DNA of 64,000 nucleotides from Algoriphagus locisalis (GTDB lineage Bacteria > Bacteroidota > Bacteroidia > Cytophagales > Cyclobacteriaceae). The position numbers and the translations under genes were made by a program. The stretch's first letter is position 1. Every line of letters starts with the position of its first letter. The stretch spans positions 317,552 through 381,551 of the forward strand of contig NZ_FPBF01000005.1 in assembly GCF_900116615.1 (NCBI RefSeq), read 5' to 3'. Below the pieces are notes generated by a model. It saw only the letters and a program-made list of their open reading frames with translations. It was not told where the DNA came from and made no database searches. Positions 46,186 to 54,764 of the stretch are shown one piece after another.

Positions 46186-46491
46186 TTTCTTTTACCTATT
46201 GCGAAGGAATTGATTTGAATAGTTGAATTCTTACCAATTGCATAGTGATGCTCAGCTATAATTTCAGTCAAGTCGGAGACTGTGGTCTGCTTTAATAGGA
46301 TTTGACACGAAATCATTTTCAGTAGTTTTCTAAAGCTTTGCTGACGCAAAACTTTGTCTTATGTGCCTGTTCTTAAACCATGGGCCTGTGGTAATCTTTT
46401 CGGGATCAGAAAGGAAGTTTTCTTCCTTCACGTTTACCTGATTTAGGAAAAAGTTTTTATCGAAAGAATTACTACGTTATTTAAAAAACGA
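46186..46491. other. non-coding gap between the DsrE-like and OmpA genes
   Basis: About 300 bp with no gene I can support. A 62-codon minus-strand frame (46161-46349) overlaps the DsrE 3' end and has no recognisable homology. The gap ends in the OmpA terminator. Confidence 0.5.
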
Positions 46492-46519
46492 AAAGGGCTC
46501 GAAATTCATCGAGCCCTTT
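46491..46519 (-). terminator. terminator after the OmpA gene
   Basis: AAAGGGCTCGA (46492-46502) pairs exactly with TCGAGCCCTTT (46509-46519) around 6 nt. On the minus strand it is followed by TTCGTTTTTT, 25 bp after the OmpA stop. Confidence 0.85.
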
Positions 46520-46544
46520 CAATATTTGCGTGCTTAAGTGCTAA

Positions 46545-47831
46545 TTACTTCACTTCGAAGCTAGCTCTTCTAGCCATTTGTCTTGCATCAGCAGAAGACT
46601 TATCTACGCTAGTATCTTCGCCATAACCTTTGTAAGAAAGTCTTGAAGCGTCAACTCCAGAAGCTACCAAGATGTCATAAACAGCCTTAGCTCTTCTTTC
46701 AGAAAGTTTCATGTTGTAATCTTCTGGGCCTAATTCGTCGGCATATCCTTTGATCTCAACACTTACACCTGGATTCTTTTTCAAGAAGTTAGATACATAG
46801 TTAGCTGAGCTAGTAGAGTATCCAAGTGGCTTATCGCTATCAAATGCATAGTAAACATTTACATAACCATCGTTGATCGCTTTCTTGAAGAAATCAAGTT
46901 GCTCTACTACTTCTTCAACTGGACATCCATTAGTGGATGCTGGACCAGGAAGGAATGGACACTTATCCATGTGATCAGGAGTGCCATCACCGTCAGAATC
47001 CAAAGTCATACCTGCAGAGTTAACTCTTGCTCCAGCTGGAGTATTAGGCTCTTTATCCAAGTAATCAGGAACGCCATCACCATCTGAGTCTTTCAACATG
47101 TCTTTAATACCGTTGATCTGAGTAGCAAGTTCTTCTTTAGTGGCATACTTATCAGCTGCGATGAACCAGTCAGCGTGCTCTTCATTTTTACCTAGATAGA
47201 ATTGAAGACCGATTGTACCAGTCCACCAAACACTGTTAGCGCCAAAGAAACCGTTGTCGATAGCAGGCCCGATTGGAGTAGAACCGTCCCAAGTTACGGT
47301 TTGACGACCATTGATGATAGTACTGATATCACCGTACAAGGCAATACCCTTACCTAATTTCAGCTGAGGAGTAACACCTACAATAAAGTTGTACACGTCA
47401 TCTGTTTCACCAGCATACAGGTTCTCTTGTGGTTTAACGTTTCCGATACCTCCACCGAAGTGACCCAATAAACCTAGAGATCTAGTGAATGATTCGAAGT
47501 TCATAATTCTACCAAGATTCGAAATCATCTGAAGATCTAAGCGGTAATATTTGGTGTCAAATGAACCGGTGATGGCATCTTCATTACCAGCTTCTTTCAT
47601 AGATCCAAATCCGTAATCCAGTTTCAAACCGAATTTTTCATTGAACATATACCTTGCGCCTAGGTCAACGTGACCTAAATTCAATGTAGGTGAAAGGAAA
47701 CCTGGAGCAATTGGCGCCATTGGTTTATTAAAACCTCCGCCAACCTCGAGAGAGAATTTGTCGAATTCTTGTGCATTTGCCCCGAATGCCAGAGCGCCTG
47801 CGATAACTGTTGATAGTATTAGTTTTTTCAT
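46545..47831 (-). CDS. OmpA family outer-membrane protein with TSP3 repeats
   Basis: A 428-residue porin-like protein: signal peptide (cleavage after ANA, residue 20), an eight-strand-type barrel region (about 25-230), two calcium-binding thrombospondin type 3 stretches (DSDGDGVPDYLDKEP and DSDGDGTPDHMDKCP) at about 265-300, and a C-terminal OmpA domain (VEIKGYADELGPEDYNMKLSERRAKAV) that binds peptidoglycan. It is probably an abundant envelope protein: it has the best promoter in the window (47878-47906) and a strong terminator. Confidence 0.94.
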   Translation of the reverse strand: MKKLILSTVIAGALAFGANAQEFDKFSLEVGGGFNKPMAPIAPGFLSPTLNLGHVDLGARYMFNEKFGLKLDYGFGSMKEAGNEDAITGSFDTKYYRLDLQMISNLGRIMNFESFTRSLGLLGHFGGGIGNVKPQENLYAGETDDVYNFIVGVTPQLKLGKGIALYGDISTIINGRQTVTWDGSTPIGPAIDNGFFGANSVWWTGTIGLQFYLGKNEEHADWFIAADKYATKEELATQINGIKDMLKDSDGDGVPDYLDKEPNTPAGARVNSAGMTLDSDGDGTPDHMDKCPFLPGPASTNGCPVEEVVEQLDFFKKAINDGYVNVYYAFDSDKPLGYSTSSANYVSNFLKKNPGVSVEIKGYADELGPEDYNMKLSERRAKAVYDILVASGVDASRLSYKGYGEDTSVDKSSADARQMARRASFEVK

Positions 47832-47877
47832 AACAAAAAATTTTTGTTCAAATTTTAAGTGTTGATTGATGTGAATA

Positions 47878-47906
47878 CAAATTTATAAACTTTTAATTTA
47901 CTACAA
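47878..47906 (-). promoter_or_regulatory. OmpA promoter, Bacteroidota -33/-7 type
   Basis: On the minus strand TTG (47904-47906) is separated by 18 bp from TAAATTTG (47878-47885), an exact TTG-N17-23-TAnnTTTG match. It predicts a leader of about 40 nt containing the palindrome AACAAAAA-A-TTTTTGTT just before the start. Confidence 0.65.
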
Positions 47907-48002
47907 ATCTAGCTGAATTATTTAAAACCCATGGTGGATAAAAAAATAATTCGTGTCTTTTTTCAAATATAACATCGAAATATTAACATAATTTATGCCA
48001 TA

Positions 48003-48911
48003 ATGAAATTTTTATTCGAAATCCTCAAACAAAATAGTGTTTCGGGAGATGAATCCAAAACGTCTGAATTCATTTTAAAGTATATAGCCCAACGAAAGAA
48101 AAGGTGGAAAGTTTTGCCTGAGATCTATTCTGGAGAAGATTTTCATGACTGTATCTTATTGAAATTTGGTGAACCCAGAACTGCTGTCTTTGCACATATA
48201 GATACCATTGGATTCATGTCAAGGTATAATAATCAGTTGATTAGCATCGGCGGTCCGGAGATTATTGAAGGCACCTCGTTGGTTGGGGAAGACTCGTTGG
48301 GCGAGATTTCATGTAAATTGGCAGGCGATGAAAATAATATTTCTCATGATTTTCCTAGAGGAATTGATCCAGGGACTCGGCTTTCTTTCGCTCAGAATAT
48401 TCGTATAGATGAGGAGTTCATTCAGGCAGCTTACCTGGATAATAGATTGGGTGTATATTCAGCTTTGGAACTATGTGAAAATATTTCCGATGGTTGGGTG
48501 GTTTTTACCACATATGAGGAACATGGAGGAGGCAGTATGCCTTTTTTACTCAAATTCATCCAAGAAACTGCTCCGGTTAAGCAAGCTTTGATCTCTGACA
48601 TCACTTGGATTACCGAAGGAGTCCAGTTTCATCAAGGAGTGGTGATCTCTATTCGAGACAAATTTATCCCCAGAAAAAAGTTTATTGATAAAATTATTAG
48701 GCTTGCTAAAGAAAGCGGAATTCCATTTCAATTAGAAGTAGAAGAATATGGAGGAAGTGATGGTAGAGAAGTTCAGTTTTCACCTTATGCGATAGATTGG
48801 TGCTTTATAGGTGCGGCAGAAGAAAATGTACATTCGCCAGATGAAAAGGTTTCCTTGTCCGATTTTGAAGCTATGCTGAAGATTTACCCCTATCTGTTAG
48901 AAAGATTATAA
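48003..48911 (+). CDS. M42-like aminopeptidase family protein
   Basis: A 302-residue protein with the dinuclear-zinc peptidase layout of M42 (clan MH): AHIDTIGFM (His and Asp ligands), AYLDNRLGVYSALEL (bridging Asp), TYEEHGGGS (catalytic Glu and next Glu ligand), SDITW (Asp ligand) and NVHSPDEKVSLSDFE (last His). It is shorter than typical TET-type M42 enzymes (about 350 residues) and has EEHGGGS in place of the more usual EEVGxRG. It lies 9 bp before hpt and probably opens that operon. Confidence 0.85.
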   Translation: MKFLFEILKQNSVSGDESKTSEFILKYIAQRKKRWKVLPEIYSGEDFHDCILLKFGEPRTAVFAHIDTIGFMSRYNNQLISIGGPEIIEGTSLVGEDSLGEISCKLAGDENNISHDFPRGIDPGTRLSFAQNIRIDEEFIQAAYLDNRLGVYSALELCENISDGWVVFTTYEEHGGGSMPFLLKFIQETAPVKQALISDITWITEGVQFHQGVVISIRDKFIPRKKFIDKIIRLAKESGIPFQLEVEEYGGSDGREVQFSPYAIDWCFIGAAEENVHSPDEKVSLSDFEAMLKIYPYLLERL

Positions 48912-48920
48912 AATATTGAT

Positions 48921-49457
48921 ATGAGTATTACAGTAAAAGACAAAGAATTTGAAGTTTACCTCAGTGCTAAGCAGATTGAGCTAAGGAATGCCGAGCTCGG
49001 CAAAGCAATTACTCTGGATTTTGCCAGTGAGGAGCTGGTTGTTATTGGGATTTTAAATGGCTCCTTTGTTTTTATGGCAGATCTTTGCCGGTACATAGAC
49101 TTGCCAATTTCCACGTCGTTTATAAAACTGAGTAGTTATTCAGGGACAGAATCTACCGGGAAGGTGCATTCTATTTTAGGTTTGGAAGAAAAAATTGAAG
49201 GAAAGAGTGTGCTTATAGTTGAGGATATAGTTGATACAGGAATCAGCATGGATTATTTATTAAAGGCACTTTCTGAGTTCAATCCCGCTAAAGTTTCCAT
49301 CGTTACTTTGCTTCACAAACCTGAGGCTTTTCAGTTTAATTACAGTTTAGATTATGTGGGTTTTGAAATTCCCAATAAATTTGTGGTTGGTTACGGCCTT
49401 GATTACGATGGTTTGGGTAGGAACCTACCTGATATTTACCAACTCAGTACTCCTTAA
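48921..49457 (+). CDS. hpt: hypoxanthine phosphoribosyltransferase
   Basis: Purine salvage enzyme converting hypoxanthine (and guanine) plus PRPP to IMP (GMP). The 178-residue protein has the PRPP-binding VLIVEDIVDTGISMDYL, VVIGILNGSFVFMADL and the C-terminal DYDGLGRNLPDIY. It is followed by adk after 15 bp; the hpt-adk-obgE order is common in Bacteroidota. Confidence 0.94.
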   Translation: MSITVKDKEFEVYLSAKQIELRNAELGKAITLDFASEELVVIGILNGSFVFMADLCRYIDLPISTSFIKLSSYSGTESTGKVHSILGLEEKIEGKSVLIVEDIVDTGISMDYLLKALSEFNPAKVSIVTLLHKPEAFQFNYSLDYVGFEIPNKFVVGYGLDYDGLGRNLPDIYQLSTP

Positions 49458-49472
49458 ATAATAGACTTACGA

Positions 49473-50045
49473 ATGTATAATATTGTATTATTTGGTCCTC
49501 CGGGTGCAGGCAAAGGCACTCAAAGTGAAAAACTTATTGAGAGATACGGACTTACTCATTTATCCACCGGAGATCTTTTCCGAAAGCATCTTGGAGAAGG
49601 TACAGAACTTGGCCAACTCGCAAAAAAATACATGAATGAAGGTCGCTTGGTTCCTGATGAAGTAGTCATAGGAATGGTGGAGGATAAGATAAATGAGACG
49701 AATAACGCTAAAGGGTTTATTTTTGATGGGTTCCCCCGCACTACTGCACAGGCAGAAGCTTTGGATGAAATGCTTTCGAAGCATGGAATTTCAATCAGTG
49801 GCATGATTGCACTTGATGTGCCAGAAGAAGTGCTTAGACTAAGAATCAAAGAACGCGGTAAGACTTCCAATCGAGTAGATGATCAGGACGATGAGAAAAT
49901 CAGTACACGTATTAAGGTGTATCTAGATGAGACGCTTCCAGTGGCGGATTACTATGCTTCTCAAGGGAAACTTCAGAAAATCAATGGAGTAGGTGAGATC
50001 GAACAGATCTTCTCAGACATCACTTCGGTGATTGATAGCTACTGA
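49473..50045 (+). CDS. adk: adenylate kinase, short-LID form
   Basis: Interconverts ATP + AMP and 2 ADP. The P-loop GPPGAGKGTQ is at residues 7-16, with DGFPRTTAQAEAL for AMP binding. The LID is reduced to a short loop (KERGKTSNRVDDQDDEKI), giving a 190-residue protein without the zinc-binding LID insert of Gram-positive enzymes. Third gene in the M42-like-hpt-adk run. Confidence 0.96.
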   Translation: MYNIVLFGPPGAGKGTQSEKLIERYGLTHLSTGDLFRKHLGEGTELGQLAKKYMNEGRLVPDEVVIGMVEDKINETNNAKGFIFDGFPRTTAQAEALDEMLSKHGISISGMIALDVPEEVLRLRIKERGKTSNRVDDQDDEKISTRIKVYLDETLPVADYYASQGKLQKINGVGEIEQIFSDITSVIDSY

Positions 50046-50060
50046 TTGCCTTTATTTTCC

Positions 50061-50068
50061 TAATTTTG
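50061..50068 (+). promoter_or_regulatory. putative -7 box upstream of obgE
   Basis: TAATTTTG, followed by CA, is an exact TAnnTTTG match 51 bp before the obgE start. The upstream TTG elements are 12 and 26 bp away, not at the optimal distance. Confidence 0.45.
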
Positions 50069-50084
50069 CAATTCATATTTGGCT

Positions 50085-50107
50085 AGGCTAGTAAGCTTAG
50101 CCTTTTT
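50085..50107 (+). terminator. terminator after adk (or obgE leader hairpin)
   Basis: AGGCTA (50085-50090) pairs with TAGCCT (50098-50103) and is followed by TTTTTC. It lies downstream of the putative obgE -7 box and 12 bp before the obgE start. Confidence 0.6.
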
Positions 50108-50119
50108 CTTTATCAAAAA

Positions 50120-51115
50120 ATGGCTGATTCAAATTTCATAGATTACGTAAAGTTCTGTTCCCGATCAGGGGCAGGAGGACCAGGATCGACACATTTTCGA
50201 AGAGAAAAGCATGTTCCCAAGGGAGGGCCTGATGGTGGCGACGGAGGTAGAGGTGGACACATTATAGTAAGAGGTACTACCCAAGTTTGGACATTGCTCC
50301 ATCTAAAATATAAGAAACATGTAATCGCCGAGGCGGGCAAAAGTGGAGAAGGAGGGAGAAGAACTGGTGCCGACGGCAAGGATATTATTTTGGAAGTGCC
50401 GTTGGGTACCATTGCAAAAGATGCTGAGACTGGTGAGAAGCGCTTTGAAATCACTGAAGATGGGCAAGAGGTAGTCCTGACCAAAGGTGGAAGGGGTGGA
50501 CTGGGCAATGACCATTTTAAATCTGCAACTAACCAAGCGCCTCACTACTCACAACCTGGTGAAGAGGGAATCGAGGAATGGATAATCCTTGAGTTAAAGC
50601 TTTTGGCAGATGTGGGCTTGGTAGGCTTTCCAAATGCTGGTAAGTCAACGTTGTTATCTTCTATTTCTGCAGCTAGACCGGAGATTGGAGATTATCCTTT
50701 CACTACCCTTGTCCCTAATCTAGGCGTGGTAGCTTATAGAGGAGATCAATCTTTTGTCATGGCAGATATTCCCGGGATTATCGAAGGTGCTGCAGAAGGG
50801 AAAGGACTAGGGATTCGATTCCTTCGTCACATAGAAAGAAATTCGATTTTACTTTTTATGGTTCCTGCTGATGCTGCTGACATCGGTGAGCAATACCGGA
50901 TTTTGCTCGGAGAGCTGGAAAAGTATAATCCAGAACTTTTGGATAAACGCAGGCTCCTTGCGATCTCTAAAGCGGATATGCTAGATGAAGAACTGGTCAG
51001 GGAAATGGAAAAGGAAGTTCCCGAAGGAATTCCCCATGTATTTATCTCATCTGTCTCCCAATACAATCTTGACAGGCTCAAAGATCTAATCTGGCAGGCT
51101 ATTCACCAGGGGTAA
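50120..51115 (+). CDS. obgE: GTPase ObgE/CgtA
   Basis: Essential GTPase linked to 50S ribosome assembly. The 331-residue protein has the glycine-rich Obg fold (about 1-157: [31 protein letters not shown]), then a G domain with GFPNAGKST (about 170-178), the switch region [11 protein letters not shown], the DIPG motif, and SKAD as G4. The C-terminal OCT extension is absent, as in other Bacteroidota forms. Confidence 0.96.
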   Translation: MADSNFIDYVKFCSRSGAGGPGSTHFRREKHVPKGGPDGGDGGRGGHIIVRGTTQVWTLLHLKYKKHVIAEAGKSGEGGRRTGADGKDIILEVPLGTIAKDAETGEKRFEITEDGQEVVLTKGGRGGLGNDHFKSATNQAPHYSQPGEEGIEEWIILELKLLADVGLVGFPNAGKSTLLSSISAARPEIGDYPFTTLVPNLGVVAYRGDQSFVMADIPGIIEGAAEGKGLGIRFLRHIERNSILLFMVPADAADIGEQYRILLGELEKYNPELLDKRRLLAISKADMLDEELVREMEKEVPEGIPHVFISSVSQYNLDRLKDLIWQAIHQG

Positions 51116-51117
51116 GG

Positions 51118-51158
51118 TGTCAGTTTGTCAGAGAAAGCGCTATGGCAACAATATTGTT
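51118..51158 (+). promoter_or_regulatory. possible sigma-54-type promoter with TGTCA repeats before grpE
   Basis: TGGCAAC-N4-TTGTT at 51143-51158 resembles the -24/-12 consensus TGGCACG-N4-TTGCT. It follows a direct repeat of TGTCA (51118-51122 and 51126-51130). The segment 51146-51159 is also a perfect palindrome (CAACAATATTGTTG). An alternative reading is an operator for a heat-shock regulator. Confidence 0.35.
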
Positions 51159-51192
51159 GAAGCCTGTGCGCCAACTATTGTCTATTTCAATT

Positions 51193-51765
51193 ATGAATAA
51201 TAAAGAACAAGTGGATCAAGAAATGAATCTCAAAGACGAGAATATCAATGAGGAAACAGTAGAAAACACTTCCGCTGAAGTGGATTTTGAAGGTGCAGAA
51301 CCTCAAGCTGAATCAGAAGAAAATAAATTGGAATACGAAGTAGCCGATCTGAAGGATAAATACCTTCGTCTTTATTCGGATTTTGAAAACTACAGAAAGA
51401 GAACTGCCAAGGAGCGATTGGACTTAATATCCACAGCTTCAGAAGAGGTATTGAAGGATTTGATTCCTGTAGTGGATGATTTTGAGCGAGCTTTCAAAGC
51501 AAGTGAGAATGAAGTAGAAGGATCAAAAGTGAGAGAGGGTAACCTTCTTATTTTTCAAAAATTGGTAAAAATTCTAGGTTCTAAAGGTTTGAAACCAATG
51601 GATGACCTTGTAGGTAAGCCATTTGATCCAGAGACGCAGGAAGCAATTACGCAGATACCTGCACCAAGCGAAGAATTGAAAGGGAAAGTAGTAGATGTAA
51701 TCGAGAAAGGTTACGTATTAGGAGATAAAGTAGTACGCTACGCGAAAGTGGTGACAGGAGCATAA
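51193..51765 (+). CDS. grpE: nucleotide exchange factor GrpE
   Basis: Releases ADP from DnaK. The start at 51193 ([13 protein letters not shown]) is preferred over an in-frame ATG at 51142, which would lie in the promoter-like region. The 190-residue product has an acidic disordered N-terminus, a long coiled coil ([27 protein letters not shown]) and a C-terminal beta domain ([14 protein letters not shown]). It is followed by dnaJ after 4 bp; dnaK is not in this window. Confidence 0.95.
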   Translation: MNNKEQVDQEMNLKDENINEETVENTSAEVDFEGAEPQAESEENKLEYEVADLKDKYLRLYSDFENYRKRTAKERLDLISTASEEVLKDLIPVVDDFERAFKASENEVEGSKVREGNLLIFQKLVKILGSKGLKPMDDLVGKPFDPETQEAITQIPAPSEELKGKVVDVIEKGYVLGDKVVRYAKVVTGA

Positions 51766-51769
51766 TATT

Positions 51770-52885
51770 ATGGCGAAAAGAGATTATTACGAAGTACTTG
51801 GAGTAACGAAGTCCGCATCTGCCGATGAAATAAAAAAGGCATATAGGAAACTAGCGATTCAATATCATCCGGATAAAAACCCTGACAATCCAGAAGCTGA
51901 AGACAAATTCAAAGAAGCAGCTGAGGCCTATGAGGTGTTAAGTAACCCGGAGAAAAAGCAACGTTATGATCAATTTGGTCATCAGGGTGTAGGTGGTGCC
52001 GGAGGATTTGGCGGTGGCGGAATGAATATGGATGACATCTTTTCCCAATTCGGCGATATTTTCGGCGGCGGTGGCGGAGGTGGTTTCGGCTCGTTCTTCG
52101 GCGGCGGTGGCGGCGGAAGACGTACCAAAAAAGGAACGAACCTTCGCGTGAAGATGAAACTGACTCTCGCTGAGATCGCAAATGGCGTAGAGAAGAAGAT
52201 TAAAGTGAAGCGTCATCTAATAGCAGATGGGGTTACTTTCAAATCTTGTTCTGCCTGTCAGGGATCTGGACAAGTGAAGAAAGTAGTCAATACCATGCTT
52301 GGTCAGATGGTTTCGGCAAGTACTTGTGGTGTTTGTGGTGGCAGCGGTCAGATCGTTGATAAAAAACCTGCAGATGCTGATGCAAGAGGTCTAATCGTAA
52401 AAGAGGAAGTTATTTCTATCAATATCCCAGGCGGTGTGGCAGAAGGAATGCAGCTTAGCATGTCTGGAAAAGGAAATGAAATTCCAGGCGGAATTGCCGG
52501 AGACTTGCTTATCGTTATTGAAGAGATCGAAGATAAAGTTCTTCAGCGTGATGGAAACAATGTGATCTATGATCTATACGTTTCCTTTATCGATGCTGCA
52601 CTTGGAGCTTCTATAGAAGTGCCAACTATCGAGGGTAAAGTAAAGATCAAAATTGATCAGGGAACCCAAAGTGGGAAAATGCTTCGCCTTAAAGGGAAAG
52701 GCATCAAAGATATCAATGGGTATTCTAAAGGTGATCAGCTGATCATGGTGAATGTGTGGACTCCAACTCATTTATCCAGAGAGGAAAAAGAAGCCTTAGA
52801 AGGCTTAAGGGAATCTGATAATTTCAAACCTGATCCAGGAAACAGCGAGAAATCCTTTTTCGACAAGATGAAAGAGTTCTTCTAA
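51770..52885 (+). CDS. dnaJ: chaperone DnaJ with a two-motif zinc domain
   Basis: Hsp40 co-chaperone of DnaK. The 371-residue protein has a J domain with YHPDKNPD (HPD about residues 32-34), a Gly/Phe-rich linker (about 68-120), then the substrate-binding domains. The zinc-binding region holds only two CxxCxGxG motifs (CSACQGSG and CGVCGGSG) instead of the four of Escherichia coli DnaJ, enough for one zinc site. This shorter form fits other Bacteroidota DnaJ proteins as I recall them. Terminator at 52895. Confidence 0.95.
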   Translation: MAKRDYYEVLGVTKSASADEIKKAYRKLAIQYHPDKNPDNPEAEDKFKEAAEAYEVLSNPEKKQRYDQFGHQGVGGAGGFGGGGMNMDDIFSQFGDIFGGGGGGGFGSFFGGGGGGRRTKKGTNLRVKMKLTLAEIANGVEKKIKVKRHLIADGVTFKSCSACQGSGQVKKVVNTMLGQMVSASTCGVCGGSGQIVDKKPADADARGLIVKEEVISINIPGGVAEGMQLSMSGKGNEIPGGIAGDLLIVIEEIEDKVLQRDGNNVIYDLYVSFIDAALGASIEVPTIEGKVKIKIDQGTQSGKMLRLKGKGIKDINGYSKGDQLIMVNVWTPTHLSREEKEALEGLRESDNFKPDPGNSEKSFFDKMKEFF

Positions 52886-52894
52886 TATAAAAAT

Positions 52895-52920
52895 AGCCAG
52901 ATTTAATTCTGGCTTTTTTT
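52895..52920 (+). terminator. terminator after dnaJ
   Basis: AGCCAGA (52895-52901) pairs with TCTGGCT (52908-52914), followed by a run of T; closes the grpE-dnaJ unit. Confidence 0.85.
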
Positions 52921-52965
52921 ATATTTTTAAAAAACCTTTTTAAAGTCGCCTCGTAACCTAACCGT

Positions 52966-53853
52966 ATGCTTAGAAAATTGTGTCTGCTTTTTCTGATGAT
53001 GATTGGATGGGTGGCTGTGGGTAAGGCGCAACTCGTCAAAGAGTTCAAGGCGACAGAAAGAGACGGTTTTGACATGGTTGCTCTGGAGTTCACTTCCTAT
53101 AAAAGTGCTACTCAACTTAAGAGAACAAAATCTTCCGACCCTGTCTATATTCATGGACACCTCAATCAAACGAACATCCTTCCTGTATTTTCCCAGAAAG
53201 TATCTAATAATGTGCTTCAGACTTCTCTGATCCATAAAAATGTGGAGTCTGAAAACTTGGGGAAAAGCATTACTTCAAAACTCTTTTCGGGTTCTTCTGA
53301 TGATTTCGATCATAGCTGGAATGTAGGATTAAGCACAAACTTTCTTTATCATCTCGATTTTAATTTGGGCATGGGCAAGTCAGACTTTGATCTGTCCAAT
53401 CTCACCATCAGTCAGCTGAAAGTAAAAAGTGCCAGCGCTGATGTGGCGATCCATTATGGAAGTGATTCTCCAAATCAAGTTCAGATGGATACCCTTTTGG
53501 TCACGCTGAATATGGGTTCCGTGGTGATAAATGACGCCAACTTCTCGAATGCAAAGAAAATGATTTTCGAAGTGAACTATGGCAAAATCGATTTGAACTT
53601 TTCCGACGGTATGCATAATGCCAGTCATATCATTGCAGCTGTTGGTGCAGGTACACTTCATGTGCAATTGCCCTCGGACTCTTTTCCCATCAAAATAAAA
53701 ATGAGAACAACGGCAATGTGTAAAACCTCCTTGCCAAAATATTTAAAAACCTTAGAGAAAGGCACTTACATTACCAAAGGCTATAAAGCTAATGACCCGA
53801 GATTGATGGAATTAATCGTTGATGTAGGAGTTGGTTCATTAACTGTAGAATAA
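52966..53853 (+). CDS. hypothetical exported protein with adhesin-like (toast-rack type) domain
   Basis: A 295-residue protein with a signal peptide (core LCLLFLMMIGWVAV, cleavage after GKA, residue 21). The second half is a repetitive beta structure: LDFNLGMGKSDFDLSNLTISQLKVKSASADVAIHYG, then DTLLVTLNMGSVVINDANF and MIFEVNYGKIDLNF. The repeated G-x-x-x-V/L-D pattern resembles toast-rack/DUF4097-type domains. It lies 17 bp before an ABC exporter pair and may be its periplasmic partner; that link is inferred from position only. Confidence 0.72.
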   Translation: MLRKLCLLFLMMIGWVAVGKAQLVKEFKATERDGFDMVALEFTSYKSATQLKRTKSSDPVYIHGHLNQTNILPVFSQKVSNNVLQTSLIHKNVESENLGKSITSKLFSGSSDDFDHSWNVGLSTNFLYHLDFNLGMGKSDFDLSNLTISQLKVKSASADVAIHYGSDSPNQVQMDTLLVTLNMGSVVINDANFSNAKKMIFEVNYGKIDLNFSDGMHNASHIIAAVGAGTLHVQLPSDSFPIKIKMRTTAMCKTSLPKYLKTLEKGTYITKGYKANDPRLMELIVDVGVGSLTVE

Positions 53854-53870
53854 TCCCTATTTTTTGGAAT

Positions 53871-54764
53871 ATGCTGAAAATCAAAAAGCTTAATAAATCC
53901 TACGGAGCCAATAAAGCGCTCAGCGATGTGGATTTGAATGTATCGGAAGGAGTGGTCTTTGGGCTTCTCGGGCCAAATGGAGCAGGAAAAACCACCTTGA
54001 TCCGGATTATTAATCAGATTATCGATAGTGATAGTGGGGAAGTTTACATAGGAGGAGAACTGCTGGCACCAAAGCATATCGGGTTGATCGGATATTTGCC
54101 TGAGGAGCGAGGCTTGTATAAGAAAATGAAAGTCTGGGATCAGATGCTTTATTTCGCCAGACTCAAAGGACTTTCTCCGCAGGAAGCCAAAATCAAGATT
54201 AAATACTGGCTGGAAAAGCTGGAAATGGAAACTTGGAGAGATAAGAAAATCGAGGATCTCTCGAAAGGGATGGCGCAGAAAGTGCAATTCATTTCTACTA
54301 TTATTCATAATCCTCCTTTGTTGATTCTCGATGAACCATTTTCTGGTTTTGATCCAGTAAATGCCGAAATCATCAAAAATGAGATTTTGGAACTCAAGGA
54401 GAAAGGCACCACAGTGATCCTCAGTACTCACAGAATGGAGTCTGTAGAGCTGCTTTGTGATCAGGTCGCAATGATCAATCGCTCCAAAAAAATTCTTGAC
54501 GGTACCATTAAACAAGTGAAATCCATCTATAGACCAGAAGTGTATTCTATTACTTTAGATCATCTGAAAATGGATTTACCAATTGAATGGATATCCAAGG
54601 AAGATGAGGGAAGTCACAGTTTTACGCTCCCTCTTAGTGGTAAAACGCCAAACGAGCTTCTCAATGAATTAATGCAATATGGCGAAGTGAACCGGTTTCA
54701 GGAACTGATTCCGAGTATGGAAGAAATTTTTATTCACCAGGTAAAATCAACAGAAAATGGGTAA
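53871..54764 (+). CDS. ABC transporter ATP-binding protein (NatA-like)
   Basis: A 297-residue ATPase subunit: Walker A GPNGAGKTTL (about 34-43), signature LSKGMAQK, Walker B LLILDEPFSGFDP, and the switch His in STHRM. The C-terminal 80 residues form a DUF4162-type extension. It overlaps the permease gene by 8 bp, so the two form one exporter of the ABC-2/NatAB type. The substrate is unknown. Confidence 0.93.
   Translation: MLKIKKLNKSYGANKALSDVDLNVSEGVVFGLLGPNGAGKTTLIRIINQIIDSDSGEVYIGGELLAPKHIGLIGYLPEERGLYKKMKVWDQMLYFARLKGLSPQEAKIKIKYWLEKLEMETWRDKKIEDLSKGMAQKVQFISTIIHNPPLLILDEPFSGFDPVNAEIIKNEILELKEKGTTVILSTHRMESVELLCDQVAMINRSKKILDGTIKQVKSIYRPEVYSITLDHLKMDLPIEWISKEDEGSHSFTLPLSGKTPNELLNELMQYGEVNRFQELIPSMEEIFIHQVKSTENG

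Noticed and set aside
46161..46349. 62-codon minus-strand frame beside the DsrE-like gene
   Set aside because: It overlaps the DsrE 3' end, has no recognisable domain, no promoter box and no coherent membrane or signal pattern.
50143..50508. 121-codon minus-strand frame inside obgE
   Set aside because: Proline- and serine-rich translation mirrors the glycine-rich Obg domain codons; it is an antisense shadow.
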